Positions 6,917 to 15,304 of a DNA stretch of 18,262 bases are shown one piece after another (position 1 is the stretch's first letter; each line of letters opens with the position of its first letter). Origin of the DNA: an uncultured Dorea sp. (GTDB taxonomy: Bacteria; Bacillota; Clostridia; Lachnospirales; Lachnospiraceae); the NCBI GenBank assembly GCA_910579925.1, contig CAJTVY010000055.1:1-18262 (forward strand), given 5' to 3'. Under the pieces are notes generated by a model. That model worked only from the letters and a program-made list of their open reading frames with translations, searched no databases and had not been told where the DNA came from. The position numbers were made by a program, and so were the translations under genes.

Positions 6917-9900
6917 TGCACACCTTTCTTAATAATCTCTAATATTTCCCAATTCTCCAGAATATCTTCATTTGCCCTCCACACTTTCTGTAGCGTTTCT
7001 TCAATATCTTGCCATAATCGTTCATACATTTCGCTTATGATATCCTTGCCATAATGGGAATGACGAACCGTCCACTCAATAAGCAGTTCTCTTTCCTGGG
7101 AATCCTTCCAGTAGTTTTTACAGATGCTTCTGACACAATTCCGGACTTTTCCTTCCAGTTCTTCTTGGTATCTCTGATTCCATATCATAACACATTTTAC
7201 CAGATAAGCCAAATTTTCTTTGAATTTTTCATCCCCTCCGCTGTTCTCCGCCCTTCTCCCTACTACAAGAAATTCAAAATGGTCCAATACGGCCTTACAC
7301 AGCTGATCTGATTTATCCCGAATCTCCCGATGATCTGGTAATTTCATTGTTATCCGCTTTTCCTCGCCGTTCATTACCATGCTTCTCGCAAGCTGCTCAA
7401 GCAGCATTCCGTATCCCATTTTCAATACACGGATAAACTGTTCTTCGCTACAGGGCTTTCTCTGCAGAATGCTGTATTCAGCCCTCTTCTCATTAAACTT
7501 TTTTGTCAGCCCCGGAATCCTCTCTCGATAATCCTCATACTGGAAATTGCAGATTCGTTTCAATTCCGTCCCAATCTGATGCAAATTCTTTCCTACTTTA
7601 ATATTCCCATATTCCTGCAGCATTTCTTTCAGCGCCCTTCCAGAACAAGGGAACAGCATTCGGTATTCCATATCATACACATATCTGTCATGAACGCTGC
7701 AGGCATCTTTCGGATATTCTGTAATCCCCAGCATCTGAAACTCACAATACGGGAATAGCACGAACCGTTCTGCATTTGTGGAAAAATGTCTTTTTACCAT
7801 TTTCTTCATACACATGTATTTAGAACAGTTATCATAAAATATGTATTCGCATCCTGTTCCGTTCATGACATGAATGCGGATATTTCCCGTAATATCAGAA
7901 AAGCACCCCAAAATCGGAATGTATTTTAATAATTTCTGAAGAAATACACTTTGCTCCACACTCACATTTTCTTCAATAAACCCGGCTGCATTCTGTATTA
8001 CATACTGCCCCCAAGTCTCAAGCCACATCTTTTTTGCCTCTATTTCATGCTCTGTCGATGCCTGAAACCGGATCATTGATCTGACGCTGCATTCCAGTTT
8101 TCTTATATCATTCTTTTCATTTCGCATATACTCCCTTATATGATCATCTGACGCTTCCTTTTCTACCAGCCTCACAAGGTAGTTAAACCACTCCGCCCCT
8201 TCTTCCCTGCGCCTCGAAATCAGAAGAAAATGATTCGAATGGTCAAAAAAATCCGCGACACTGATTCTCTTTGCTCCGTGTGAAACATAATTAGATACCC
8301 CCGACATCTGTACTAAAGGAACGGACAAATTCATCACAATATCCATCTTCTCTTTTCCTTCTATCTCCTTGGAATATTCCTTCATCACTCCTTCCACTTT
8401 TTTCAGAGCCTGATTCCATCGTTCTCTTTCTTCAAGCACCTGACTTGACACATATTCCTTCTGGCTCTCTTCACTGTACATCATATAAAAATGATAAAAC
8501 AAACTGATTCCCAAAAGCTGTTCCCGCCAGTCAGATCCCTTCTTCTTCCCTGCCGCCAACTCGGCTCTTAACTCTTCTCTAAAATATTTTCCGACAAAAT
8601 CTTCAAACCTTTCTCTTATCTTACTCCCTTGTTTCTCAATATAATCGCATGTCTCTCTGGCAATAATCCCCAGCGCCTCTCTGGCGCTCTTTAAAATCTC
8701 CGGTACGATTACCTTCTCTATATGCTCCTGTCCGCTGCTCGTGAATCCGTTCCGGTTCAGCTGAAGATAATTATTCTCCATCTTCCCGCCCTTGATATCA
8801 ATCATTTCCAAAAGTTCCGCATCGCCGGTAATCGTTGCCTCTTCCGCCCAAATCCCTTTAAAAAAGATCTGGCAAAGCTCCTTCTCTTCCGACGATCTGC
8901 CCAGGATCCTCTCGACCCCCAGTCTCGCACATGTAGAAATATTCTCCAGCCACATATATAGATTCATATTCTTGAAATCAAAGGTACAGATTCCGTTGCT
9001 CATCTCAAATTTAGGAAAGTTTCCTTTATTCCATCCATTATAATGATAGATCCAGCTTACATGTTTTTTCATCTGCTCTTCCGTATGCTCATGAAAATCC
9101 TCTGACGTATCCAATACCACCTTAACAATCTTATGATCCAGACGGACTCTGTAAAACTCCTCAAACGGAAATGCAACATGGACATACACCGGGAACAAAA
9201 GTTCCCCAAGCTGCCGGTCGATATCCAGGAGAAGCTGTGCCGTCAATTCCACAATATCTCTTTTAACCGCACCCTTTTCGTAATTGCTGTCAAAAGGATC
9301 GTAGCCCTGCCATGCCTCAATAAATTCATCTCTTTCTTTTTTCTTCCTGTGACTGATAAATACTTCGAACTCGGAGCCAAAGGGCATTGCATTGCGCTCC
9401 GCATTCTTCGGTTCCACGTTAATATAACCATGCTCACCATTGGCTCCTGTACGGAATTCAATTCGGTATCGTTCCCCACTTCTGGTATGAGTCTCACAGG
9501 AAAAGCTGTCAGATACCAGGAAAACAGACTGCAGACCGATTCCAAACTCTCCTGTGGGGCGCAGCCACTCCGGAATGTTCCGAAGTTTTTTCTTTCTTTT
9601 CTTATAGCTCGTACCGACTTCCGCAATATCTCTTAAGACTTCCGTACTGATTCCCGTTCCATAATCCCTGATACAAAACAGAATTCCATACTGCTCATTT
9701 TTCCCGTCTTCCTTCTGTATTTCGTCAAACGCCACTTCTTCCCATTCATTCTTGTCACTCATCTTTCCGCACCGGATCTCAATCTCTACCGGATATTCAA
9801 TGGGATTCACAATCTGTGCAACTTCTAAAATAGAAGGCAGAGTCTGCTCGTCAAGAGATCTTTTATACCTGAATTTAGAACTGCTTGTATAGTCAGACCA

Positions 9901-11205
9901 GCACTGGATTTTGGTTGAATCAATGGCATTTTGCAAAAGTTCCCGTATGAACGGAAACCTTCCGGAATAGATATTTTCCCCTTGCAGCAGCGAAAATGCT
10001 TTTCGCTGGGATATGCGGAAACGCATCATAGCAAGATCCGACGGTATTTCCCTTCCATTTAGTAACAATTTCGGCATTTGCAGCGTTGGAAGAGCGCCTC
10101 CTAATTCCCTGGGAGCAATGCTGGACCAATGATAACTTGAGGATTCAAGTAATTTCTCCAATGCGTCACATTCATTTCTGACCAGACGCAGTGCCTCTCG
10201 TGAAACGCAGTCTGCCTCTACCCGAATTTCTTCCGGCGTCACTTTTAACGTGCGGATCGCCATATGTTTGTCATAATGTGCCTGGGACTGCATCGGCAGC
10301 TTTCCCAGGAACGCATGAGCAAACGGATGGAACCTGTCATTGTCAATATCTAATGCATCCCCTAATTGCAGCAGAACCGCTACAAACCGGGGATGGAGCA
10401 TATCATGCTCATATCCGTTCTCCTCAAAGGGAAGATCCAGGACATGCTGGAAATCCCAGTCTGTATGAAGACTTGCACAGTCGGCAATCCTTAGAAAAAT
10501 GCGCATAGGAATCCCGGACATCGCAAATTCCGAGCGCAGCTTATCTTGATCCGTAATCCAGGAACTGATCCTTGAACCGACCCGCTCCCCATGTTTACCT
10601 CTCTGAAATTCTGACATCAGCTGGATAATCGTATAATAAGTATTAAATTTTTCCCGATAGATAATTTTCTGCTCGCTGAGGTATTCTTCTCCTCCTCTGT
10701 CTATAAGATCCCCATCCTTATTCTGCTTATAGGAGATTCTCTGCAGATCCAGCGCCGCCTGTTTCAGATCATAGTCTGAATCCCGTGTCAGTTCATCCAC
10801 CATCTCGGCAAATTCATCGCTCGAAACCATCTCCTCCCTGTCATCCGCCAGGATCGCCATCCCGATATCATGGATATAGACCACATGAAGAAGGGCGAAA
10901 CAATCGGTGGGCTCCAGTCTTTTAATCCGTTCTTCGCCAAGGATCCGTTCTATGTTGTAAAGAACAGCTTTTGCATGCGACGCATTATGCCTGCTGTATG
11001 CCGGGAAAGAGGCAATCGTCAACTCTAAAAGCTGAATCAGCCAGCGTTTGTTCTGCTGCCATGCGTGCCACAGGACGGCATTCCTTTCGTTTCTCTCAGG
11101 GTGCTTTTCATAGAGATGCAGCTGCTCCTCAATCGTAATTTTCATATTATCATAAGTGTGCTGCTCCAGATAATCTATCTTCATCTTGTGTCTGTCCATG
11201 GTCAT
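6913..11205 (-). CDS. Large HD-domain plus Hsp90-like (GHKL) ATPase protein
   Basis: A 1430-residue protein. Residues about 60-290 form an HD-type domain: SRHNASHAK (His73, His77), YIHDIGM (His112-Asp113) and a late LGDALDID (Asp283), as in HD metal-dependent phosphohydrolases. Residues about 395-620 form a GHKL ATPase of the Hsp90/MORC kind: RELLQNAID (Glu422, Asn426, Asp429), IRDYGTGIS (Asp514-x-Gly-x-Gly518) and GEFGIGLQS (Gly552, Gly555, Gly557), so the nucleotide pocket and the general-base Glu look intact. The remaining 800 residues are charged, largely helical and unrecognised. The start at 11205 is chosen because GGAGGGAA lies 5-7 nt upstream; a TTG at 11247 would extend the frame by 14 residues without such a site. 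It heads a three-gene operon and probably acts as an ATP-dependent sensor or scaffold; its substrate is unknown. Confidence 0.8.
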   Translation of the reverse strand: MTMDRHKMKIDYLEQHTYDNMKITIEEQLHLYEKHPERNERNAVLWHAWQQNKRWLIQLLELTIASFPAYSRHNASHAKAVLYNIERILGEERIKRLEPTDCFALLHVVYIHDIGMAILADDREEMVSSDEFAEMVDELTRDSDYDLKQAALDLQRISYKQNKDGDLIDRGGEEYLSEQKIIYREKFNTYYTIIQLMSEFQRGKHGERVGSRISSWITDQDKLRSEFAMSGIPMRIFLRIADCASLHTDWDFQHVLDLPFEENGYEHDMLHPRFVAVLLQLGDALDIDNDRFHPFAHAFLGKLPMQSQAHYDKHMAIRTLKVTPEEIRVEADCVSREALRLVRNECDALEKLLESSSYHWSSIAPRELGGALPTLQMPKLLLNGREIPSDLAMMRFRISQRKAFSLLQGENIYSGRFPFIRELLQNAIDSTKIQCWSDYTSSSKFRYKRSLDEQTLPSILEVAQIVNPIEYPVEIEIRCGKMSDKNEWEEVAFDEIQKEDGKNEQYGILFCIRDYGTGISTEVLRDIAEVGTSYKKRKKKLRNIPEWLRPTGEFGIGLQSVFLVSDSFSCETHTRSGERYRIEFRTGANGEHGYINVEPKNAERNAMPFGSEFEVFISHRKKKERDEFIEAWQGYDPFDSNYEKGAVKRDIVELTAQLLLDIDRQLGELLFPVYVHVAFPFEEFYRVRLDHKIVKVVLDTSEDFHEHTEEQMKKHVSWIYHYNGWNKGNFPKFEMSNGICTFDFKNMNLYMWLENISTCARLGVERILGRSSEEKELCQIFFKGIWAEEATITGDAELLEMIDIKGGKMENNYLQLNRNGFTSSGQEHIEKVIVPEILKSAREALGIIARETCDYIEKQGSKIRERFEDFVGKYFREELRAELAAGKKKGSDWREQLLGISLFYHFYMMYSEESQKEYVSSQVLEERERWNQALKKVEGVMKEYSKEIEGKEKMDIVMNLSVPLVQMSGVSNYVSHGAKRISVADFFDHSNHFLLISRRREEGAEWFNYLVRLVEKEASDDHIREYMRNEKNDIRKLECSVRSMIRFQASTEHEIEAKKMWLETWGQYVIQNAAGFIEENVSVEQSVFLQKLLKYIPILGCFSDITGNIRIHVMNGTGCEYIFYDNCSKYMCMKKMVKRHFSTNAERFVLFPYCEFQMLGITEYPKDACSVHDRYVYDMEYRMLFPCSGRALKEMLQEYGNIKVGKNLHQIGTELKRICNFQYEDYRERIPGLTKKFNEKRAEYSILQRKPCSEEQFIRVLKMGYGMLLEQLARSMVMNGEEKRITMKLPDHREIRDKSDQLCKAVLDHFEFLVVGRRAENSGGDEKFKENLAYLVKCVMIWNQRYQEELEGKVRNCVRSICKNYWKDSQERELLIEWTVRHSHYGKDIISEMYERLWQDIEETLQKVWRANEDILENWEILEIIKKGVQ

Positions 11206-11210
11206 ATAGA

Positions 11211-11218
11211 TTCCCTCC
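11211..11218 (-). promoter_or_regulatory. Ribosome binding site that sets the ATPase start
   Basis: GGAGGGAA precedes the ATG at 11205. It decides the start over the in-frame TTG at 11247, which lies on the far side of this site and inside the leader region. Confidence 0.75.
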
Positions 11219-11232
11219 AGGTGAGAATAATG

Positions 11233-11281
11233 AAAAAAGGTAAGCAAATAAAGGGGAATTTCTTCCCCCTATCTCCTTACC
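11233..11281 (-). terminator. Terminator-like hairpin in the ATPase gene leader
   Basis: On the minus strand GGTAAG pairs with CTTACC (11276-11281 with 11239-11244) around an inner GGGGAA/TTCCCC stem (11263-11268 with 11253-11258) with a 4-nt loop. It is followed by six U (11233-11238). A 7-8 nt internal loop weakens it. Only about 14 nt separate the U-run from the ribosome binding site, leaving no room for a promoter downstream. It is therefore either a leaky terminator of the epimerase unit or an attenuator of the ATPase operon. Confidence 0.55.
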
Positions 11282-11298
11282 ATTGATAAACCATAGAT

Positions 11299-11304
11299 AT
11301 TTTA
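11299..11304 (-). promoter_or_regulatory. Candidate extended -10 promoter of the HD-GHKL operon
   Basis: TGGTAAAAT on the minus strand is an extended -10 element (TG-N-TAAAAT) with no good -35 at 17 nt. Transcription would start near 11292 and pass through the hairpin before the coding region. It lies in the 57-nt stretch between the epimerase stop and the hairpin region. Confidence 0.4.
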
Positions 11305-11361
11305 CCACAAAATCCGATATATTACGACATTTTTTTATAAAAACATAACAATACGGACTCC

Positions 11362-12432
11362 CTACGCACGATACTCTTTATACCATTGCGCAAACTTCCG
11401 TAATCCGTCACGCAGGCTCGTTGAAGGCTTAAAGCCAAAATCCTCCTCCAGTTCCTTTACATCCGCATAAGTCACTTCCACGTCCCCGGGCTGCATGCCC
11501 ACAAGTTCCTTATGCCGCTCAAAATCGTAATCCTCTGGCAGCACTTTCGCACCCTTCAGTTCTTCCTGCAGAATCTCTACAAAATCCAGCAGATTTTCCG
11601 GCTGGTTATTACCGATGTTGTATACTTTATACCGGACTCCGTCCTCATTAGAGCGCGGGCTTCTCTGCATGACTTCAACGATTCCTTTTACAATGTCGTC
11701 TATATATGTGAAGTCACGCTTACAGTTGCCGTAATTGAAAATCTTAATCATCTCATTCTTCACCAGTTTATCCGTAAATCCAAAATACGCCATATCCGGG
11801 CGTCCTGCCGGGCCGTAAACCGTGAAGAAGCGTAAGCCCGTCGAGGGTATGTCATATAATTTGGAATAGGCATGGGCAAATAATTCGTTAGACTTCTTCG
11901 TAGCCGCATATAAGGAAACCGGGTTGTCCACCTTGTCCTCTGTGGCATAAGGAATCTTCCTGTTGCTTCCATATACCGAAGAGGAACTGGCATATACCAG
12001 ATGCTCCACACCTTTGTTTCCATCATCATAGCTATGGCGGCATGCCTCCAAAATATTGTAAAACCCGATCACATTCGACTCCATGTAAGCATCCGGATTG
12101 GTGATGCTGTAACGCACCCCTGCCTGAGCAGCCAGATTCACAACAACGTCCGGCTGATATTTCTGGAAAATCTGGTCGATAAATCCTTTATCGGCAATAT
12201 TGCCCTTTTGGAATGTGAATTCACCTGCCGCCGACTCCTCTTCCTGCCGAATCTGCTCCAGACGGTATTCTTTCAGAGATACGTCATAGTAATCATTCAT
12301 ACTGTCGATTCCTATAATCTTGATATTTTCAAACATTCCAAGAAGGATGCGGCTTAAGTTGGCCCCGATAAAGCCGGCTGCTCCGGTTACCAATATCGTC
12401 TTTCCGTTTAAATCTACATTTTTATTCAGCAT
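11362..12432 (-). CDS. UDP-glucuronate 4-epimerase (extended SDR)
   Basis: It converts UDP-glucuronate to UDP-galacturonate, a precursor of acidic surface polysaccharides. The 356-residue protein has an N-terminal Rossmann nucleotide-binding motif TGAAGFIG (Gly17-x-x-Gly20-x-x-Gly23), the active-site SSSSVYG segment at about 149-155, and the catalytic Tyr175-x-x-x-Lys179 in SLYAATKKSNE. The stretch GLRFFTVYGPAGRPDMAYF and the SSSSVYG-to-KKSNE spacing are characteristic of the CapI-like UDP-glucuronate epimerase group rather than plain GalE. The frame can be extended to a TTG at 12444, but the ATG at 12432 fits the family start better, with a weak AAAGGG about 13 nt upstream. It lies just after a pseudogene and at the end of the nonulosonic-acid locus. 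Confidence 0.87.
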   Translation of the reverse strand: MLNKNVDLNGKTILVTGAAGFIGANLSRILLGMFENIKIIGIDSMNDYYDVSLKEYRLEQIRQEEESAAGEFTFQKGNIADKGFIDQIFQKYQPDVVVNLAAQAGVRYSITNPDAYMESNVIGFYNILEACRHSYDDGNKGVEHLVYASSSSVYGSNRKIPYATEDKVDNPVSLYAATKKSNELFAHAYSKLYDIPSTGLRFFTVYGPAGRPDMAYFGFTDKLVKNEMIKIFNYGNCKRDFTYIDDIVKGIVEVMQRSPRSNEDGVRYKVYNIGNNQPENLLDFVEILQEELKGAKVLPEDYDFERHKELVGMQPGDVEVTYADVKELEEDFGFKPSTSLRDGLRKFAQWYKEYRA

Positions 12433-12436
12433 ATTT

Positions 12437-13124
12437 TTACGCAATCCCTTTCTTTCGCATTTTCAGACTTATTATATTCTCTTTTTGCGGTAAGTACAAC
12501 CTTGACATTAGAATTCTATATCTTTTTAGTTGTATTTCCAGGTGGATTGCCATACCTTTTTGGGCGAAGTGCCTTGGCAGATAGATAATATCCGTATATC
12601 CATCCCCCGCAGACAGTTCTTCCCATTGCAGGTAATAATCTTTATATGTATAATATGCGTCTGTTTCCTCAGAATGTATTTTCTCAATCTGAGCCGCAAC
12701 GGCCTCTACATTCATATAGACAGTGTCATAAATCAGCCGGTCACTTTCCGCCACACGCTTCATATTCTCTGTATGGCCGGTCTCTCTGACCGCCTTCGAG
12801 AATTCCATACGGATCTCTTCATTCAGTATTCGTGCAGTCTTTGCAGTTTCATCGTATGCCAGATATCCCAGATGAATCAAGAGCGTCAGCACATCGTCTC
12901 ATCATGGTAAATTCTTTAAAATCAGAAATGGCCGACTGCTTCACGTCCTCCTTGATCGGCAGGATACCCGTCATATAAGCCGCCGCAAATATCTTTGCGG
13001 TCGTCCCGCTTCCTTTAATCTTGCCTTGATGGTTTCCGCAAAAGTCCAAGAGTTGATGAAAAAATTCGATGATGCGCTGATGAGAGAACCCTCCCTGGGA
13101 TACGTCCACAGGCTTTCCGGTCAC
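12437..13124 (-). pseudogene. Remnant of an AAA-ATPase-like / PD-(D/E)XK protein, multiply deleted
   Basis: Two overlapping frames hold pieces of one family. The upstream piece (12849-13124) has AKIFAAAYMTGILPIKE followed by SAISDFKEFTM, a signature of the AAA-ATPase-like (PF09820) proteins abundant in gut Clostridia. The downstream piece (12437-12892 and slightly beyond) has DDVLTLLIHLGYLAYDE, then NEEIRMEFSKAV, then DGYTDIIYLPR, belonging to the C-terminal part and the PD-(D/E)XK nuclease-like end. In intact relatives (usually 500-600 residues) these pieces are separated by roughly 100 residues; here they join around 12900-12910 in different frames. The N-terminal ATP-binding region, a further internal segment and the true C-terminus are missing. 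It is dead by deletion and frameshift, and its function in intact form is unsettled. Family assignment is from remembered sequence patterns. Confidence 0.75.
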
Positions 13125-13278
13125 TCAGAACGGAGGCCGAAAGCCACAAAGGCCGGGGATACTTCTGTCATGGCTGAGATTCTGGAGTACGAAGCATACC
13201 CATTCTCCTTCGCATCCGCAATATACTCATTACTTCCTGCCTTATTTTCTCAACATATCTTTCTGCAAATCCGTTCTC

Positions 13279-14310
13279 TTAATCATTCAATATTAGTTCA
13301 CCGACAATTCTATCTGCCCCATGGCCATCCACAAATTCATACATTTTTTCTCCGATTTTTACACGAAGCTTATAATCATTTGAAAGCTTCTCAATATAAT
13401 CATAAACCTTTCTGCCGACATCTTCTTCCTCTCTCAGATCGCCACACAAAAGAGCCATTCCCATCCTATCAAACGCTTCAGCGCCGGGAATCTGATTGTC
13501 CGCCAAAACATATGTAATCACAGGCGTACCGCAAGCACATATTTCATATATTGTACTCCCAGCTGCAGACACGGCCATATCGCAGGAATAAATAAGGGAT
13601 TTCATATCAGACACATTCGTATGGATTCGCAAATTAGGGATATTCTCTGCTAATCGATAGACTTCTTCTTTATCAGGATTTAAGACGCCCAACAACAAAT
13701 GATACTCTCTTGCATCTTTATTGCTCTTAATGTACCGGGTAAATTCAACCGCTAAATGAATCAGATCCGAACCGCCTGTTGATATCAATATTTTCCTGCA
13801 CACTTTATTTTGTTTCTTCTTAGGCACGTCTTCAAAGTCCGCTCTCAATGGCGCATACTTTACTCCCATAAGAACCGATGGATAAGGAATTGATTCTTTT
13901 AAATACATACTTTTGTAATTTAATTCTAAAGCATATGCATTGTAATTAATAAGGATATCCACCGGATAGGCAAAAGCCGCTAAGTCATCAATATAAATCA
14001 GCCGTACCATGCGCCTTAAACATTCAAGATAACTTTTCGACACAAAATAACTATCTACAATGACCATGTCCGGTTTAGTCTTTGTAATAATGATCTTCAA
14101 TTCCTTTATTTCATCATTCAACCGTTGATAATTCGAATCCAGAATAAACATACTGTATTTTCTTGCCGCAATAAGTTCCCGCATTGAAATATCTGCCAAA
14201 ACAAAGATACATTCCTCTCCCGCTCTTCTAAATGCATCCGCAATAGACAGACAGCGCATAACGTGTCCAATGCCTATTTTTAAATTTCCATCTGCTCTAA
14301 ATAAAATCAT
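13279..14310 (-). CDS. pseG: UDP-2,4-diacetamido-2,4,6-trideoxy-L-altrose hydrolase (PseG-like)
   Basis: PseG removes UDP from UDP-2,4-diacetamido-2,4,6-trideoxy-beta-L-altropyranose, giving the free sugar that PseI condenses with phosphoenolpyruvate. The 343-residue protein is GT-B-like. Its N-terminus MILFRADGNLKIGIGHVMRC contains the family pattern with the essential His (His16), followed by LSIADAFRRAG. The C-terminal half has the nucleotide-binding AAGSTIYEICACGTPVI segment. AAGG lies five to six bases before the ATG at 14310. It is the terminal recognisable gene of the pseudaminic set here and is preceded by a formyltransferase remnant. Confidence 0.88.
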   Translation of the reverse strand: MILFRADGNLKIGIGHVMRCLSIADAFRRAGEECIFVLADISMRELIAARKYSMFILDSNYQRLNDEIKELKIIITKTKPDMVIVDSYFVSKSYLECLRRMVRLIYIDDLAAFAYPVDILINYNAYALELNYKSMYLKESIPYPSVLMGVKYAPLRADFEDVPKKKQNKVCRKILISTGGSDLIHLAVEFTRYIKSNKDAREYHLLLGVLNPDKEEVYRLAENIPNLRIHTNVSDMKSLIYSCDMAVSAAGSTIYEICACGTPVITYVLADNQIPGAEAFDRMGMALLCGDLREEEDVGRKVYDYIEKLSNDYKLRVKIGEKMYEFVDGHGADRIVGELILND

Positions 14311-14428
14311 AACCGCCTTCCGTTTATTGACTCACCATGACTCCCCTATTCCATGAATTAATGATCTTTTTCACAAAGCTCTTTCTTCGATAACTCTTTG
14401 AACTCACAGACATTCATATCACAAGACT

Positions 14429-14548
14429 CTATTTTATCATATGCGCCTCAAGTTGATCTGAACACAGTATTACTTTGTGGCCTTGATCCTCCAGCCAGTC
14501 AAACAATTCCAATGCACATCCATTATTATATAGACCTAATATTTTCAT
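14429..14548 (-). pseudogene. Truncated second formyltransferase, N-terminal 39 codons
   Basis: A 39-codon frame starts MKILGLYNNGCALELFDWLE, the N-terminal nucleotide-fold pattern of formyltransferase-like proteins in glycan loci, then stops at 14429. The rest of the gene, including the catalytic HxSxLP region, is absent before pseG. In the following 100 nt a shifted frame (FKELSKKELCEK) might be a decayed C-terminus, but this is uncertain. The start is 25 nt downstream of the current PIG-L stop. It could be a real small peptide, but a deleted gene is more likely. The rest of 14311-14572 holds nothing else supportable. Confidence 0.5.
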
Positions 14549-14572
14549 ACCGTCAATCCCCGACGATATATG

Positions 14573-15304
14573 TCAGAGTACCGATTTATTTTTCTCGATC
14601 GATACCCCCCCCCGGATACTTTTATCTACGCATTCTCTCAATAGCATGAACGCTTCTGACATCCCATATCCTACGCAGCTTCCTCTCAATCTCCCAAGGC
14701 TTCTTAACGCCTGCGCACTCCTTGGATGCGGGTATTCTGTACGCTCAGTCCTGTAGCATTCCATCCCCCTTACTTTTGCTTCCAAAGTGTCTGTTACATC
14801 AAAATAGACATTTGGATGAAATGGCTCCGAATAATTAAAATTCCATTCCGAACTGCTGGGTGTTTCAAACGCATAGATTCTTTTTACATTATATTTCCCA
14901 ACCGGACGACAGGACGTGAGGACAGCCTCGCAAGTCTGTCTATGGTCAATATTGAGATCTCCATGATGATGTGTAAATATGGTATCTGGATTGTATTTTT
15001 CTATGTAATGCGACACAAGCTTTATAATATCAAGCAGTTCCATCCCATCCATCCGATTATCCGCAAGTCCACAGAATTCAATGCTGGAATAGCCCACAAT
15101 CTGCGCCGCCATTCTTGCATCCTTCTGTAATTCTATTAAATCTGTATGAACGGCCTCGTCTCGTTTGTCCGCCCGGGAAGTGATGCCCTCTGCCATTATC
15201 ACAGCTCTTACAATCACTCCTTCATCAACAAGCCGCCGCACCGTCCCGCCCAGTCCAAGCAGCTCGTCGTCTGGATGAGCTGCAAATACCAAAACATTCT
15301 TCAT
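14573..15304 (-). CDS. PIG-L / LmbE-type sugar N-deacetylase
   Basis: A zinc-dependent N-acetyl deacetylase of 243 residues, normal for the family. The N-terminus MKNVLVFAAHPDDELLGLGG carries the AHPDDE zinc and catalytic motif (His10, Asp12, Asp13). The second zinc site is THHHGDLNIDHR (residues about 111-122). The C-terminal PHPRS and YGMSEAFMLLRE stretches are also typical. It overlaps the upstream formyltransferase stop by ATGA, so the two are translationally coupled, with GGAG before the ATG at 15304. The last codons run through nine consecutive G, and the final ten residues depend on the length of that tract. In context it probably removes an acetyl group from a nonulosonic-acid intermediate so that formyl can be added; the substrate is inferred. 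Confidence 0.88.
   Translation of the reverse strand: MKNVLVFAAHPDDELLGLGGTVRRLVDEGVIVRAVIMAEGITSRADKRDEAVHTDLIELQKDARMAAQIVGYSSIEFCGLADNRMDGMELLDIIKLVSHYIEKYNPDTIFTHHHGDLNIDHRQTCEAVLTSCRPVGKYNVKRIYAFETPSSSEWNFNYSEPFHPNVYFDVTDTLEAKVRGMECYRTERTEYPHPRSAQALRSLGRLRGSCVGYGMSEAFMLLRECVDKSIRGGVSIEKNKSVL
14605..14613 (-). repeat. G9 homopolymer tract in the 3' end of the deacetylase gene
   Basis: Nine consecutive C on the plus strand are nine G in the coding strand, in the SIRGG codons. At nine G the deacetylase ends at 14573. At eight G the frame would instead run to a TGA overlapping the ATG of the small downstream frame at 14548. At ten G it would end after six further residues. This could be a slippage hotspot or a sequencing error. 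Confidence 0.8.

Noticed and set aside
13026..13517. A 163-residue plus-strand frame spanning the AAA pseudogene and the 3' end of pseG
   Set aside because: It is antisense to two recognisable minus-strand sequences and matches no family.
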